The notes: generated by a model from the sequence alone, not told the origin. Shown: positions 24,549 through 32,047, numbered from the stretch's first letter. The stretch is 64,000 nucleotides of DNA from Heligmosomoides polygyrus polygyrus (GCA_947396885.1 OX377204.1:5394001-5458000); one strand, 5' to 3'. A program made the numbers and translations.

Positions 24549-27500
24549 CCGTCCGTCGCAACTGGAGTGGGGGTACTGCGTATTGGAAGCGATTGTTGAA
24601 CATCGACGTGCCTGGCGATGCGTAGACCTGCCGAACACGTCGGCAACCGTGCATGGCGAGCCGTAGACGTTCCGAAAACGTTGGCAACCGTGCCGGGGCA
24701 TCTATATGATCATCGAAGGGAGGGGTTTTTGGAGGCAATCGATATCGATCGATATTATCGATTTTTGAGGATGGCGTTCAAGCGGCACGAAACTTCAACC
24801 CTGGGGGTAGTCTGGGTCGCTGAACACGAAACTGGAGTCGACCAATCGATATCGATCGATATTATCGATTTTTGAGGATGGCGTTGAAGCAGCACGAAAC
24901 TTTAACCCTGGGGGTAATCTGGGTCGCTGAACACGAATTTGAAGTCGACCAATCGATATCGATCGATATTATCGATTTTTTGTGAATGTCGTTCAAGCGG
25001 CACGAAACTTTACCCCTAGGGGTAGTCGAGGTCGCTGAACACGAATCTGAAGTTCGTTTTCGAACTGTCGATCGCCATCAATCGATGTTGGGCAAATAAG
25101 CGTTTTTGTGGATGTCGTCCATTTTTTCGCTTTTTTTCTAACTTGCCCTAATCGACGTAGTTAAGATGTTCTTCCTGAAGAAACATGACAAAGGTGTCAG
25201 CTACAATTGATGATGAGAAGTTATTGCCACAGAGAAGCCGTCAAAAAGCCGTCGGTGCGGCCGAGAGGCCGCACGGATGGCTGGTTATATTAGAAACCGT
25301 ATAGAATAGGGTCCTCAGCGATGGAAAACACTTGTAGTGCCTACAGCTCCGCACTCCCGAAAAGCGAAAAAAAGCGAAAATCCTGTTGCCTATTACTGTA
25401 GAGGCAACATTCTGCTGGCCTAACCGCCGGTCTGATTCTGGCTGTGGCTTCTTCCTGTGATTCATAACAAACTGTTTTATTGGGTCTACAGACTGCCAAC
25501 ATAAAGTTCAAGGATAAAAGGGTAAAGAACGGCGTTACTGAATCCCTTTTGGAACGCGCCACGCATTCTACTTCTACAGGACGTCATGGACTCGATATGA
25601 ATGCGTATTTGACCATACAGTGACTTGCGGTGCGCAGTCGATGAACGAGTCAACGCCTCATCCTTCCTAGACAAGTCTGGTACCATTCACCGACCCCGGA
25701 GGGATGGAAGGCTTGGTTGGCCTGGACGGAAAATTCGATCCAGGAACCTGGTCGGGTGCAGGCGGCAGTCGGCGCCTCCTCCGACTGCACTACACTCGCC
25801 CACCTGCCAACATACTCATGTAATTTCCACATCCATTTGGAGATTACATCGTTCTGATAGAAGGTTCGACAGATATATTAGACAGACAGATAGATGGGTC
25901 TTTTACTTCTAGAAGGAGATTCTGTAAGTGCCAAACAGATGCGAAGAAATCGCGTATTTTCGTCTTGCTGATGTATATTATTATAAATATTATTGTATAG
26001 TGTATCTCCGTCCTGCTAATAGTGTGTGGGGCGCATCGTAGCGCAAATGGAAGAGCCGCGGACTGCCGCGTGCATGTGAAATCAGAGTCCTTGGTTCTTA
26101 TCTCGGCCAAAGGTCAACGAGACCTTGTACCCCTCCGTTGTTGGTGGTTTAAGGCCGGACTTGTATGGGAAGAATGAAAAGCTGACTTCTCCATTCGCCA
26201 ATTATTCAATGTCATCATGCAGACTAAATATGTGAACACGACCCAGAATTGCTTCAACAGCATCGTGGAAGTGCATAGAATTCGTGACGCATCCCAAATG
26301 AAAAGTGATTAACACCGGTTGTTTCCAAAATAGCTCTACAAGTATAGTGGAAAATGAGTCTAGGAAATAACGCTTCCGTTTAGATCAGTCAACTGGCCGC
26401 TGAGAATGTACGACTCGCCAGTGAAGTCCTGAAGGCTCATTCACAAGCCGAGCAAACGCTGCAGGCTGAGAAGGAGCTGCTCACGAAGCAGTTCAATGAG
26501 AAGATCAAGACGTTTGTTTCCATATTTCCTTCAATTATGCTGCTATAGAGTCCATTCTGAAGAGGTTTTTGATGAATTCATTTTTTTAGTGGGAGATGAA
26601 CTTTTATCAAGTATGTAGGGAACGTAGTCTCTATCCTGTTGTGGGCAAATTTGTGCTTTCACTGGGTTTTTGGCTGTAAGGTCTTTTCTAAATAAGGTAT
26701 TTCTGCAACTATTTTGCCACACGGCCGTTTGTAGCTCAGCCGGTGGGGACGTCGGCTTTTCAGGGCCCGGATTCATCAAGCAATGGTGGGTATAGGTAGA
26801 CATAACATAAGGGAATCGTACCCACTACCAGTAATGGGCAGTGGGTACGATTCGTATTCATGAAGGGAATCAAGGGTAAGCTACAACTAGGCCTCTCGCG
26901 AGAACAGCTGATTTCACTGGAGCGTCATTTTGTCAATGGAGCGCGAATGAGTCGCGGGAATACGGATGTACCCACGATGATCGGAGGGTTTTCTCTACCC
27001 GCTGATATACCCACGATTTGGCGGGTAAGGTTTATCATGAATCGAGGGTATCTCCACATCGTGGGTATGTCCACCCCTATACCCAGCATACCCGTGGGTA
27101 TGCGCGTTGATTAATCTGGGCCCAGAATCGAAGTCCTCGGTTCGGGTCTTATCCTTAGCAGCCAAGCGTTCCATACCCCCGCGATTTTTTATCTGGTGAC
27201 TTTCGCGGGAAAAGTAGAACACTTCCCTATCAGCTAGGTAACGCTAGTTACAGACCAAATACGCACCCAAATTCGCTTCTCCACATGCCGTAAAAATTGA
27301 ATACATGGCGTATTCCAAACAGGAATTGAATAACACTGTCATTTTTTGCTACCCTATTTTGGCTCGTATTATCAATCATATTAATATATGTTTCTAGAGC
27401 AAACGCCGAGCGGGATAAGCTGGCTGGTGATCTGGAAGCGCTTCGGGCGAAGATGAAGGTGATGGAGTCTCGGATAGAAGATCAACGCTCCTCGCTTGAA

Positions 27501-30500
27501 CAGGCTGAGAAGATGTGTGTCCATTATTTTTCACCTGTTATGATAATGGTCCAATTCAGTTTCCTTAAGCCTCATATGGGACATAGGCTCTCACAACGAT
27601 GTTCTGTTGCGATCAAAACTCTAGCGCAGGGCGGGACTCGAACCCGCGCCTCCTGTTGACCGGGCGGGAATGCTCTACACCATTACGTCATTACATTATG
27701 ATAATATTTTTAGTGTGCGCTTCCCTCACTCCTATTCTACATTTTGAGGTTTCCTCACTCCAATTCTAAATCTTCATTTCGAAACCCTTTTTCATTGTAT
27801 GAAATTAAGCGACAACTGTCCGCTTTGAAGAAACAATATTGTGTGATTTTGTTCATCTTTATTTTACCCGTTAAAGATGTACAGTATAGAATAATGGCGA
27901 TAGGCGGGATTAAACAGCAAGAGGTTGACTTGGTCCGATACCGACTTCTAACCCAGTTAAACTACTCAACGCGATTGATTGCAATTTTCATTAGGTGTGT
28001 TAGGAATGCTGAGTTCTGTCGAATTAACTCCAGTACCCCTCGCGTACTGGAGTTAATTCGACAGAAGAACTCAGCGCGCTGGTACATGCTGGTATACCAT
28101 CACCCTACATCCGACTTCTCGACGAATGCTTCTAAACACGTCGACTACCATCCAGCTGTTCGATCGAAAGCTTAAAATTCCTATCGGGAAAGGAGTTCGG
28201 CAGGGAGACACGATTTCTCCCAAGCTATTTACAGCGGCACTCCAGGATGCCATGAAAGATTTGAACTGGGACGATAAAGGCTACCTTGTCGACGGTAAAC
28301 GGATCAGCAACCTTTGCTTCGCCGACGATATTGTTCTCATCTCTACTAGCACGGCAGCAGTCGAGAAAATGCTGAACGAGCTCAATGGGACAGGTATGAA
28401 GATTGGATTGGACATGAATATGTCCAAAACACAATTTATGGTCAACCAGTGGTGTGACGCGGGACTCGTAAGGTTAAATGGAGTCGCTCTACAACAGGTC
28501 GACTCCTAGGTCTATCTGGGAAGAGAGCTGAACATGGATAACGACCTCGCTCCTGAAATTGCCCGCAGGAGACGCGCAGCATGGGCAGCCTTCAGTTCGA
28601 TTCGCGAAGTCACCGATCAGGTCAAGGACCCCGGCCTCAGGGCCTCGATATTCAACGCCTCTGTACTGCCTGCGATGTGTTACGCGACGGAAACCTGGCC
28701 CGACAACAAGACAATCGCCAGAGCGATGCAAACTATGCATCGTGCACTGGTAAGATGTCTTTTGAGGACAAGCCTTCGTCAGCAACGGCAAGAAGGCCTA
28801 CGAAGCTCGGAGCTACGGGAGAAGTCGCAATTAGCAGACCCGCTGCAGTACATGAAGAAGTCCAAATATCGCTGGGCCGGACACCTGCTTCGACGAAAGG
28901 ACGACAGATGGAGTCTCCGTGTCACAGATTGGCTCCCGAGAGACCATAAGAGACCACTGGGACGACCGCCAACGCGATGGGCAGACTCATTCTCAAGATC
29001 TTTCAGAGAGCGGAGTCTGCCTCACTGGATGCAAGCAGCCAGAGATCGAGCGGTCTGGAAGAGTTGTGGCCCGCGATGAGAAGACCTCCAGCCGACAAAA
29101 GGACCATCAAAGTCAAAGCATAGTAACAAAGTAACCTCTCCCGTAGTCAAAAATTTATAGTTCAGTGCACTTCCACAAAATTGCCGCGTAGGCGAGTGCA
29201 TGGCGCTTTCTAGGAAGATTGGAGAAATCCGCCGCTTAGCACTTTATCCGCCATTTTATTATGTTATGTATTTTTTTATATATTTTTTATTAAACAAATA
29301 ATGTTTCAGTCGCAAGGATGAAATGCAGTCCATTCAAGCCGAGCTTGACGCTGTTCGCAAGGAGAAGTCGAAACTGAAGGACGAGCTGGAGAAGTGAGGC
29401 GCCATTGTTTTTTATTCATTTTTTTCTTGAAAATTTCTCTATTTTTTGCTGGGGTTCCGGAATGAGTTCCATAGGTTGCCCAGCCTTTTAGTTCTTTCAA
29501 GTTACGTCAGATTCTGTCTCTCTTTGCTTAATGTTTCGGTTAGGCTTCTCCCATTTCCTTTGCGTGGATTTTTTGTTGATTTTAAGAGTAAAGTGTAGTA
29601 TTCGCTTGGAAACTGAGTCTCCGCCGTTTTTTAAACATTTTATTCAGAATTTCGTTAAGGGTTCGTTAGACTGTTCGAAAGAGAATGACTTGCTCTATGA
29701 GAAGGTTTGTTTCCCTTTTTCCCCTTTTGATTTTTAATGGCCTAAAAAATTGAAAAAGTCGAAATGGTGAAAAAATGATTCATACTTTCTGATAGCGCAA
29801 ATCATTCTCTTTCGAATGGTTTTAGGATTCACTCGTATTACCTGTATCACCTGTCGTCCCTTTGATCATCGACTTTCTCGATCGGGTGCCATCAGCGTCT
29901 CCATACGTCCCTGTCGAGTGCCAGAGTGATCCAATGGATCCTCCTCGCTCGAGGGAAACGAAAATCGTCATATCGGTCGTTCAGGGCTTTCACGAAGACG
30001 TCCGACCAACGCGTTGGTGGGAATTCTTCGTGAAAAGGTTTTAGGATTAGGCAAAAAAATGCCTTCTGCGAAATTCAGAGTAAAATTTTCAGAAAAGCTG
30101 CGTGGTCTTAGTTTCCAATCTAGTTCATGTGTAGGTGTAGGTGTAGGTGTACAATTGTCTAATCTGGAGAAGCTTTCCCTTGCCGAATTTCGGTTATCTG
30201 CACGCTGGATAGTTTGAGTGATATTGCTTGTCCGTCTGTAAAAATAAATAAAAAATTAACCCTTCAACGAAGAGATAGAGTTCAAGGAGGCGGCTCTGAT
30301 TGTACTATATTTCCCTGCTAAGCGTGCCACTTCAAGCCATCTGCTGGTAGTGGTTAATGTGGGTCTGATACACTTCACAGAAAAAACTGTCAGCAATAGC
30401 ACGGGTTGGAGAATTCTGGCCATTTTTAGCCTTCGGAGTAATAATAACGGGCATCCGGTGGCTCCGTCTCGTCGAACCATCTCAAACATGTCCACCTACA

Positions 30501-30567
30501 CCTACAACACCCAGACCGACTTCAGTGAGATCGAGGACGTTCACAAATTGCGCAACGAGATCGACAA
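3298..30567 (+). CDS. Large coiled-coil protein gene, at least 22 exons, 5' incomplete
   Basis: Twenty-two + strand exons join in phase into about 1,071 codons: 3298-3433, 5855-5959, 6009-6191, 7780-7913, 10318-10417, 10497-10637, 10697-10822, 12394-12543, 14632-14721, 14777-14868, 14935-15123, 15422-15583, 18012-18271, 19124-19203, 19318-19440, 21832-22016, 22370-22652, 22984-23190, 26384-26511, 27398-27514, 29310-29393 and 30430-30567. All but one have GT donors and AG acceptors; the exception is a GC donor at 22017. The product is Glu/Lys/Gln/Leu-rich with heptad spacing and few Pro or Gly, a long rod with no enzymatic motif, signal peptide or membrane segment seen. Such rods are usually cytoskeletal, centrosomal or trafficking scaffolds, but I cannot name an ortholog. 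The first exon starts mid-codon, so upstream exons are missing. The last exon either ends at TGA 30569-30571 or splices onward at 30568. Introns hold most of the transposons in this half of the window. Confidence 0.85.
3537..5775. mobile_element. Long-TIR element (CCATTTTCACGTCGA ends), carrying an RTE insertion
   Basis: The ends are inverted repeats: the left reads CCATTTTCACCTGAACTGAAC and the right is the complement of ATTTTCACGTCGAGTTGGAC. The inverted similarity continues through CTTTTTAAATCAAATTGGAC-type blocks. An RTE LINE sits at about 4258-5420 within the element. Related copies occur at 13302, 35577, 36778, 39826 and 49270. No transposase is visible in any copy. Confidence 0.7.
4258..5420 (+). 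mobile_element. RTE-clade LINE, 5'-truncated
   Basis: The reverse-transcriptase core is clear: [20 protein letters not shown] (motif A), [13 protein letters not shown] (motif B), FADDIVLI (motif C), then the RTE C-terminal region with [11 protein letters not shown] and [11 protein letters not shown]. The endonuclease and the fingers region are missing. A frameshift near 4780 breaks the ORF, moving from frame 4198-4824 to frame 4785-5141, and another break follows near 5140. The 3' end is ACAGGTGAGACAGGTGA, a short tandem tail as expected for RTE. Shorter 3' pieces of the same family lie at 29836 and 63452. Confidence 0.85.
6262..6758. mobile_element. Palindromic MITE (GCCAGATTCATCAA ends) interrupted by a SINE
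   Basis: The left half (6262-6384) reads CCAGATTCATCAAGGACTTAC and TAACGGTGAAAATACAGCCG. The right half (6665-6758) is its inverse, ending GTTGATGAATCGGGCCCCTGG. A full-length SINE sits exactly in the centre. Uninterrupted relatives are at 63061 and 63826. Confidence 0.75.
6385..6672 (+). mobile_element. tRNA-derived SINE-A, full length
   Basis: The head GGCGCGTTTAGCGCAGTCGG contains a box A-like promoter block, and GGTTCGGATTTCCC is box B-like. The body ends with GCGTGGCGCATCCCAAAAGG and a TCCTTTATTCTTTAT tail. It is inserted in a MITE. Confidence 0.85.
7033..7318 (-). repeat. SL1-bearing dispersed repeat, copy 1
   Basis: Read on the minus strand, about 180 bp of sequence leads into an exact SL1 (7107-7128), then GTAAAG and about 75 bp more. 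Both flanks match the copy at 50005-50397. Shared landmarks are TCGCGATCATAGGACGATTT before the leader and CTGAACCACCGA after it. No clear Sm-type site (A-T4-6-G) follows the leader, so it does not look like a working SL RNA gene. Confidence 0.75.
7458..7580 (+). mobile_element. SINE-A, 3' fragment
   Basis: Only the last third is present, from GGCCAAGCCATTTTCAAATT through GCGTGGCGTATCCCAAAAAT to a TCCTTTATC tail. The 5' promoter part is missing. A shorter scrap, ACGCATGGCGCATAC, lies near 6968. Confidence 0.6.
9722..9903 (-). mobile_element. SINE-A, degenerate 5' part
   Basis: On the minus strand it shows TAGCGCAGTAGCGCAACCGG and a box B-like GGTTGGAGTCCCGCC. The 3' body beyond the anticodon-like region is eroded. 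It is an old copy with part of the head duplicated. Confidence 0.5.
9979..10278 (+). mobile_element. SINE-A, full length
   Basis: The copy runs from GGTGCGTGTAGCGCAGTCGG to CCTTCATCCTTTTTTATAC. It lies about 40 bp upstream of coiled-coil exon 5 and is near the family consensus apart from a few substitutions. Confidence 0.85.
11146..11360. repeat. Two-copy tandem repeat, period ~137 bp
   Basis: GGGTGCTAATCACGAATCTG at 11146 recurs as GGGTGCTGATCACGAATCTG at 11283. Each is followed by a CCGTTTT and GGTTACGGTAGGTACG-type block. It resembles the CTGAACACGAATCTGAAG part of the repeats at 24736. Confidence 0.7.
11400..11690 (-). mobile_element. SINE-A, near full length
   Basis: The minus-strand copy has tail-side AATGGCGGCGTTATTCATTC and the body GCGCCATGCATTCTACTTC. 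The head is altered near 11680 (GATTGCGCTCCACC instead of GACTGCGCTACACG). Confidence 0.8.
12394..15583 (+). CDS. Coiled-coil gene, exons 8-12 (residues ~309-536)
   Basis: Exon 8 (12394-12543, 50 codons) begins [20 protein letters not shown]. Exon 9 (14632-14721) follows a 2.1-kb intron containing a long-TIR element. Exon 10 (14777-14868) uses a weak TTAAG acceptor after a 55-bp intron. Exons 10 and 11 (14935-15123) are joined by a 66-bp intron chosen because donor CT|gtgggt and acceptor tttag|A keep phase. That intron has no stop in frame, so unspliced RNA would add 22 hydrophobic residues. Exon 12 (15422-15583) ends in phase 2 at AA|gtaggt. The segment is rich in Glu-Lys-Arg heptads throughout. 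Confidence 0.78.
12806..13140 (+). mobile_element. SINE-A, old degenerate copy
   Basis: The head is CCGTAGCGCACCAATGGAGC, and the 3' end keeps CAAATGCGTGGCTCATTCC and CTCTACCCTTTATT. Box B and the middle are heavily mutated. Confidence 0.5.
13302..14455. mobile_element. Long-TIR element, complete
   Basis: It begins ATACCATTTTCAGG and ends CCTGAAAATGGTAT. Inner inverted blocks include GATTGATAGTGTCAATGCTG near 13588 and GTAAGCAGTATTTACACTAT near 14045. It is about 1.15 kb with no coding potential. It lies in the intron between exons 8 and 9. Confidence 0.75.
16242..16402. mobile_element. Palindromic MITE (GGGGCCGGATT...AATCCGGCCC)
   Basis: The ends are CAGGGGCCGGATTTATCC and GTTGATGAATCCGGCCC. 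Inner arms carry CCCGTGGATATGCGG against CCCTCTACTCGCGGATT. It belongs to the GGTAT-type subfamily also seen at 26759 and 56828. Confidence 0.65.
16622..16765 (-). mobile_element. SINE-A, 3' half
   Basis: The minus-strand copy is truncated at CCAGCCGATGTGCAAGTCAG, so the tRNA-like head is lost. The tail and the body GCGCCACGCATTCTACTTC are intact. Confidence 0.75.
17735..17960 (+). mobile_element. SINE-A with an internal inverted micro-duplication
   Basis: The head is lost, but CTGTCGCGTGCATCCGATTC and GGTTCGGATTTTCC are present. Between CCCAGG and CCAACC sits GAGGTATGGAACGCC, the reverse complement of GGCGTTCCATACCTCC downstream. This makes a 15-bp hairpin around 17789-17827. Confidence 0.65.
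18012..23190 (+). CDS. Coiled-coil gene, exons 13-18 (residues ~537-916)
   Basis: Exon 13 (18012-18271) follows a TTTTTCCAG acceptor and carries 86 codons ending G|gtgagt. Exon 14 (19124-19203) and exon 15 (19318-19440) follow in phase. Exon 16 (21832-22016) lies after a 2.4-kb intron that contains a CR1-like LINE. Exon 16 can only join exon 17 (22370-22652) in frame by using AG|gcatgt, a GC donor; the nearby GT at 22021 shifts frame and hits a stop. Exon 17 has 94 codons of heptads. Exon 18 (22984-23190) includes a short Met/Asn-rich stretch, [17 protein letters not shown], before the coil resumes. Confidence 0.82.
18940..19005 (+). mobile_element. SINE-A, 3' scrap
   Basis: Only GAAATGCATGGCGCATCCCG and a short pyrimidine tail remain. 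Confidence 0.4.
19880..21175 (+). mobile_element. CR1-like LINE with intact partial RT ORF
   Basis: An open frame of 376 codons (19884-21014) carries [14 protein letters not shown] (motif A), [17 protein letters not shown] (motif B) and [10 protein letters not shown] (motif C). It continues with [12 protein letters not shown] and [20 protein letters not shown], the usual order in Jockey/CR1-group reverse transcriptases. The endonuclease and the first RT blocks are missing, so the copy is 5'-truncated at motif A. The ATG at 19884 is therefore probably not the original start. The absence of any stop or frameshift implies a recent insertion. The 3' UTR ends in an AATAAATAAA-type tail near 21160. 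It lies in the intron between exons 15 and 16. Confidence 0.85.
21605..21780 (-). mobile_element. SINE-A, degenerate fragment
   Basis: The minus-strand similarity covers AATGCGTATTCGGCCTACAC and ATCCTTCCCAGATAAG. Both ends are eroded. Confidence 0.45.
22017..22018 (+). other. GC splice donor of the exon 16-17 intron
   Basis: Exon 16 ends GAGAG and the next bases are GCATGT. Joining AG to G TTA GAG AAG of exon 17 keeps the coil frame. The alternative GT at 22021 would read exon 17 in a frame with a stop after about 45 codons. GC-AG introns are a known minority class in nematodes. Confidence 0.75.
23340..23815 (+). pseudogene. CR1-like LINE, broken 3' fragment
   Basis: The translation [19 protein letters not shown] aligns with the [19 protein letters not shown] stretch of the LINE at 19880. 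A stop follows after KRMT, then FKIFTNRIS matches LFKIFTHKV. It ends in an AAATAAATAAAT tail at about 23792-23815, supporting retroposition. It is a different, older element from the intact copy. Confidence 0.65.
23890..24100 (-). mobile_element. SINE-A, diverged
   Basis: The minus-strand copy runs from ATCCCTTTTGGGATGCGCC to GTGCGCGGGAAATTTGAGCC. The tRNA-like head is missing. Confidence 0.65.
24459..24546. repeat. (GT)44 microsatellite
   Basis: This is an uninterrupted GT dinucleotide run of about 88 bases near the 5' end of the candidate Helitron. Confidence 0.98.
24736..25070. repeat. 107-bp tandem repeat, ~3 copies
   Basis: CAATCGATATCGATCGATAT starts at 24736, 24843 and 24950, exactly 107 bp apart. 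Each unit continues with TATCGATTTTT, a GGCACGAAAC-type block and GGTCGCTGAACACGAA. The start of the unit is palindromic. Confidence 0.9.
25512..25803 (-). mobile_element. SINE-A, full length
   Basis: The minus-strand copy runs from the GGGTAAAGAACGGCGTTACTG tail side to CCGACTGCACTACACTCGCC. It carries a small deletion in the box B-side spacer. Confidence 0.8.
26030..26320 (+). mobile_element. SINE-A, old degenerate copy
   Basis: The head CATCGTAGCGCAAATGGAAG and the block CTTGGTTCTTATCTCGGCC are recognisable. The 3' end reads ATTCGTGACGCATCCCAAAT. Confidence 0.5.
26384..30567 (+). CDS. Coiled-coil gene, exons 19-22 (residues ~917-1071), possible C-terminus
   Basis: Exon 19 (26384-26511), exon 20 (27398-27514) and exon 21 (29310-29393) all end in phase 2 and continue the coil. 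Exon 22 (30430-30567) is different: it begins with a Ser/Asn/Pro-rich linker and a [15 protein letters not shown] stretch, then returns to a helix ending NEIDK. The codon after that Lys is TGA, and the same bases form the donor AA|gtgagt, so this may be the last coding exon or an internal one. Exon 21 has the same AAG-TGA overlap, but exon 22 joins it in phase. I saw no further coil exon on the + strand to the window end. Confidence 0.75.
26724..27345 (+). mobile_element. SINE-A split by a MITE
   Basis: The SINE head CGTTTGTAGCTCAGCCGGTG ends at about 26760. It resumes at 27123 with CAGAATCGAAGTCCTCGGTT and runs to a 3' end near GAATACATGGCGTATTCC. Confidence 0.65.
26759..27124. mobile_element. 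Palindromic MITE inside a SINE
   Basis: The ends are CAGGGCCCGGATTCATCAA and TTGATTAATCTGGGCCCAG. Inner arms carry GGTGGGTATAGGTAGACAT against ATGTCCACCCCTATACCC. It inserted between the box A and box B regions of a SINE. Confidence 0.7.
27585..27695 (-). mobile_element. SINE-B (tRNA-Asp-like head), copy
   Basis: On the minus strand it reads TAATGGTGTAGAGCATTCCC, then GGCGCGGGTTCGAGTCCC and the 3' motif GTTTTGATCGCAACAGAACA. The anticodon arm is not canonical, so this is a tRNA-derived repeat and not a tRNA gene. Confidence 0.65.
28008..28075. repeat. Inverted repeat at the 5' end of a truncated RTE
   Basis: Arms 28008-28035 and 28045-28075 are inverted copies of CTGTCGAATTAACTCCAGTA plus flanking bases, separated by about nine bases and differing by a 3-bp indel. 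The right arm leads directly into the RTE ORF region. Confidence 0.8.
28045..29120 (+). mobile_element. RTE-clade LINE, 5'-truncated, second family
   Basis: The RT region includes [20 protein letters not shown] (motif B), [13 protein letters not shown] (motif C) and [20 protein letters not shown]. The C-terminus has [18 protein letters not shown] and [11 protein letters not shown], as in RTE elements. An in-frame TAG at 28507-28509 replaces the Tyr of the SYVYLGRE motif, and the frame is also broken near 28130. The C-terminal ORF (28534-29079) is otherwise open. It differs clearly from the RTE at 4258. Confidence 0.85.
29836..30030 (-). mobile_element. RTE 3' fragment, same family as the element at 4258
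   Basis: The minus strand matches the last ~190 bp of the 4258 RTE, including CAACGCGTTGGTCGGA-like and GATCCATTGGATC-like blocks. It begins with a CACCTGT tail on the + strand. Confidence 0.75.
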
Positions 30568-30615
30568 GTGAGTCCATTCCGACCTACATACATACATCAG
30601 CTAGCTTGAACGGAA

Positions 30616-30640
30616 GGGGGTGGGGGGGGGGGGGGGGCAT
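30616..30640. repeat. Poly-G tract
   Basis: A run of about 23 bases, almost all G, lies 50 bp past coiled-coil exon 22. Confidence 0.9.
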
Positions 30641-30676
30641 TTTGGATTCTTCTTGTCCACCTTGAGTTTTTAAATA

Positions 30677-30707
30677 TCGTCTACAATAGTGCTGCTGTTG
30701 TAGACGA
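30677..30707. repeat. Small perfect hairpin
   Basis: TCGTCTACAA is followed by an 11-base spacer and TTGTAGACGA. It has ten paired bases in an AT-rich stretch and no known function. Confidence 0.7.
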
Positions 30708-30719
30708 TGACCTCGTTTT

Positions 30720-31550
30720 CGGTAGAATAAGACTAGCTCACTTGCACTCTTCCTGTTGTGTTTCGCTTTTGTTTACTATGCAAATTTCTACGGGCATTTT
30801 TTGTTGTTTTTTCTTTTTCTTCTTCTAAGTATGTAGGGAGTTTTATTTTCTTTTTCTAAGTTACTTTCCTTCATTGTTCTTTTCTTTTGCTATATTTCTG
30901 CTCGTATTTCTACCTTTCTAGGCTATGCCGCAGGCCTTCACTCCTTCTAGCAGAAGGATTTATATCTATTTTTAAATTTGTTTAAAAAAATTTTAAAAAT
31001 TCTATTTACGGTGTTGTTATTCGCATTGTTCCAGTTGTGCTAAGCAAATTCGTGATGTTTCCTCAAATACCGATTTAGAAAATTCGAGGGTTTTCTTACA
31101 TTTTTACTGAAACAACCTCGTCCTGTCGAAGATTTTTTGATTGTTTCTTAAATTTAAACGTGATCAACTTCTTATATATTATTGACGAAGCTCCGATACA
31201 TTTTCGAAAAGCTATTTCCTTTTATTATCGAAAAAGGCTTTATATATGTACAATATTCGGGTTCAGCTTTATGCTTCGATTGAAAATGGACTTTATGTTT
31301 TCTTGTATGGTAAAGTGAGGATAGACCTTCTATAAAGGAGAAATGCAGTACGTTGCTGTCTCTCGCCTTCCGAAGGGAATTTTCTAAGGGTGCGCTTCAA
31401 GGAATTCTTTCTGCTTAGCTACTGAATACATTCAGCAGCGGTTTTGTATTTAGAAGCCAGTGCCTGAAATAATATTGAGCTCATCAATGAACCTGTTATT
31501 GCTTTAAATATTTCCCGACGTCTGATGCCGTTGGTATAGAAGCTATAAGA
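30720..31550. other. AT-rich sequence without recognised gene or repeat
   Basis: This stretch is pyrimidine- and T-rich with no ORF of note. It could be a further intron or the 3' flank of the coiled-coil gene. I saw no convincing AATAAA just after the possible stop. Confidence 0.4.
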
Positions 31551-31555
31551 TATTA

Positions 31556-31675
31556 CAAGGATGTTTTGTTACGATTAAAAATCTTGCATCAGGCGGAACT
31601 CGAACCCGTACCTTCTGCTTCCAGGGCAGGATTTGAGCCTTCTACATCCTCAGCTGTGTTTCGATCACAATGCAG
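31556..31675 (-). mobile_element. SINE-B, diverged copy
   Basis: On the minus strand it has GGTACGGGTTCGAGTTCCGC (box B) and the 3' motif TTTTAATCGTAACAAAACAT. The head is eroded. Confidence 0.55.
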
Positions 31676-31751
31676 GTGGTGTAAACCACGATGGTTCGTA
31701 GGGCAGTCAGGGACCAGAATGATATCAGGATGAGCCGGCTCCTGATATTAG

Positions 31752-32047
31752 AATAAAGGATAAGGATAAAGGACGGCGTTACTCAATCCCTTTTGGGATG
31801 CGCCACGCATTCTACTTCTACTGGATGTCGTGGAGGCGATTTGAATGCGTATTTGGCCCTACAATGACTTGCGGTGGCCAGCCGAGCCGAACAAGTCAGC
31901 GCTCTATCCTTCCCAGACAAGTCTGGTACCAATTCACCGACCCCGGAGGGATGGAAGGCTTGATTGGCCTGGGCGGGAAATCCGAACCAGGCCTGGTATC
32001 GGGTGCACGCGACAGTCGCCGCCTCCTCCGACTGCGCTACACTCGCC
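31752..32047 (-). mobile_element. SINE-A, full length
   Basis: It runs from the AAGGATAAAGGACGGCGTTA tail side to CCGACTGCGCTACACTCGCC. It shares nearly every block of the consensus. Confidence 0.85.

Larger units (their letters stand above)
24438..25284 (+). mobile_element. Candidate non-autonomous Helitron
   Basis: The 5' end TCTACTATATATAAAGGAGC starts with TC and is followed by a long GT run. The 3' end has the hairpin GTGCGGCC-GAGA-GGCCGCAC (25255-25274), then GGATGG and CTGG, and is followed by T. A GC-rich hairpin about 6-12 nt before CTRR is the Helitron 3' signature. The interior carries 107-bp tandem repeats, common in non-autonomous Helitrons. There is no Rep/helicase. The base before the 5' TC is T rather than the expected A, which weakens the call. 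Confidence 0.55.

Noticed and set aside
24394..24738. ORFs with long Cys-Val or Thr-His runs
   Set aside because: They are read-through of the (GT)44 microsatellite.
29648..29701. Extra coiled-coil exon reading [19 protein letters not shown]
   Set aside because: It has good splice-like borders and is open, but its phase does not fit exon 21 (phase 2), while exon 22 fits directly. It could be an alternative exon, but this is not supported.
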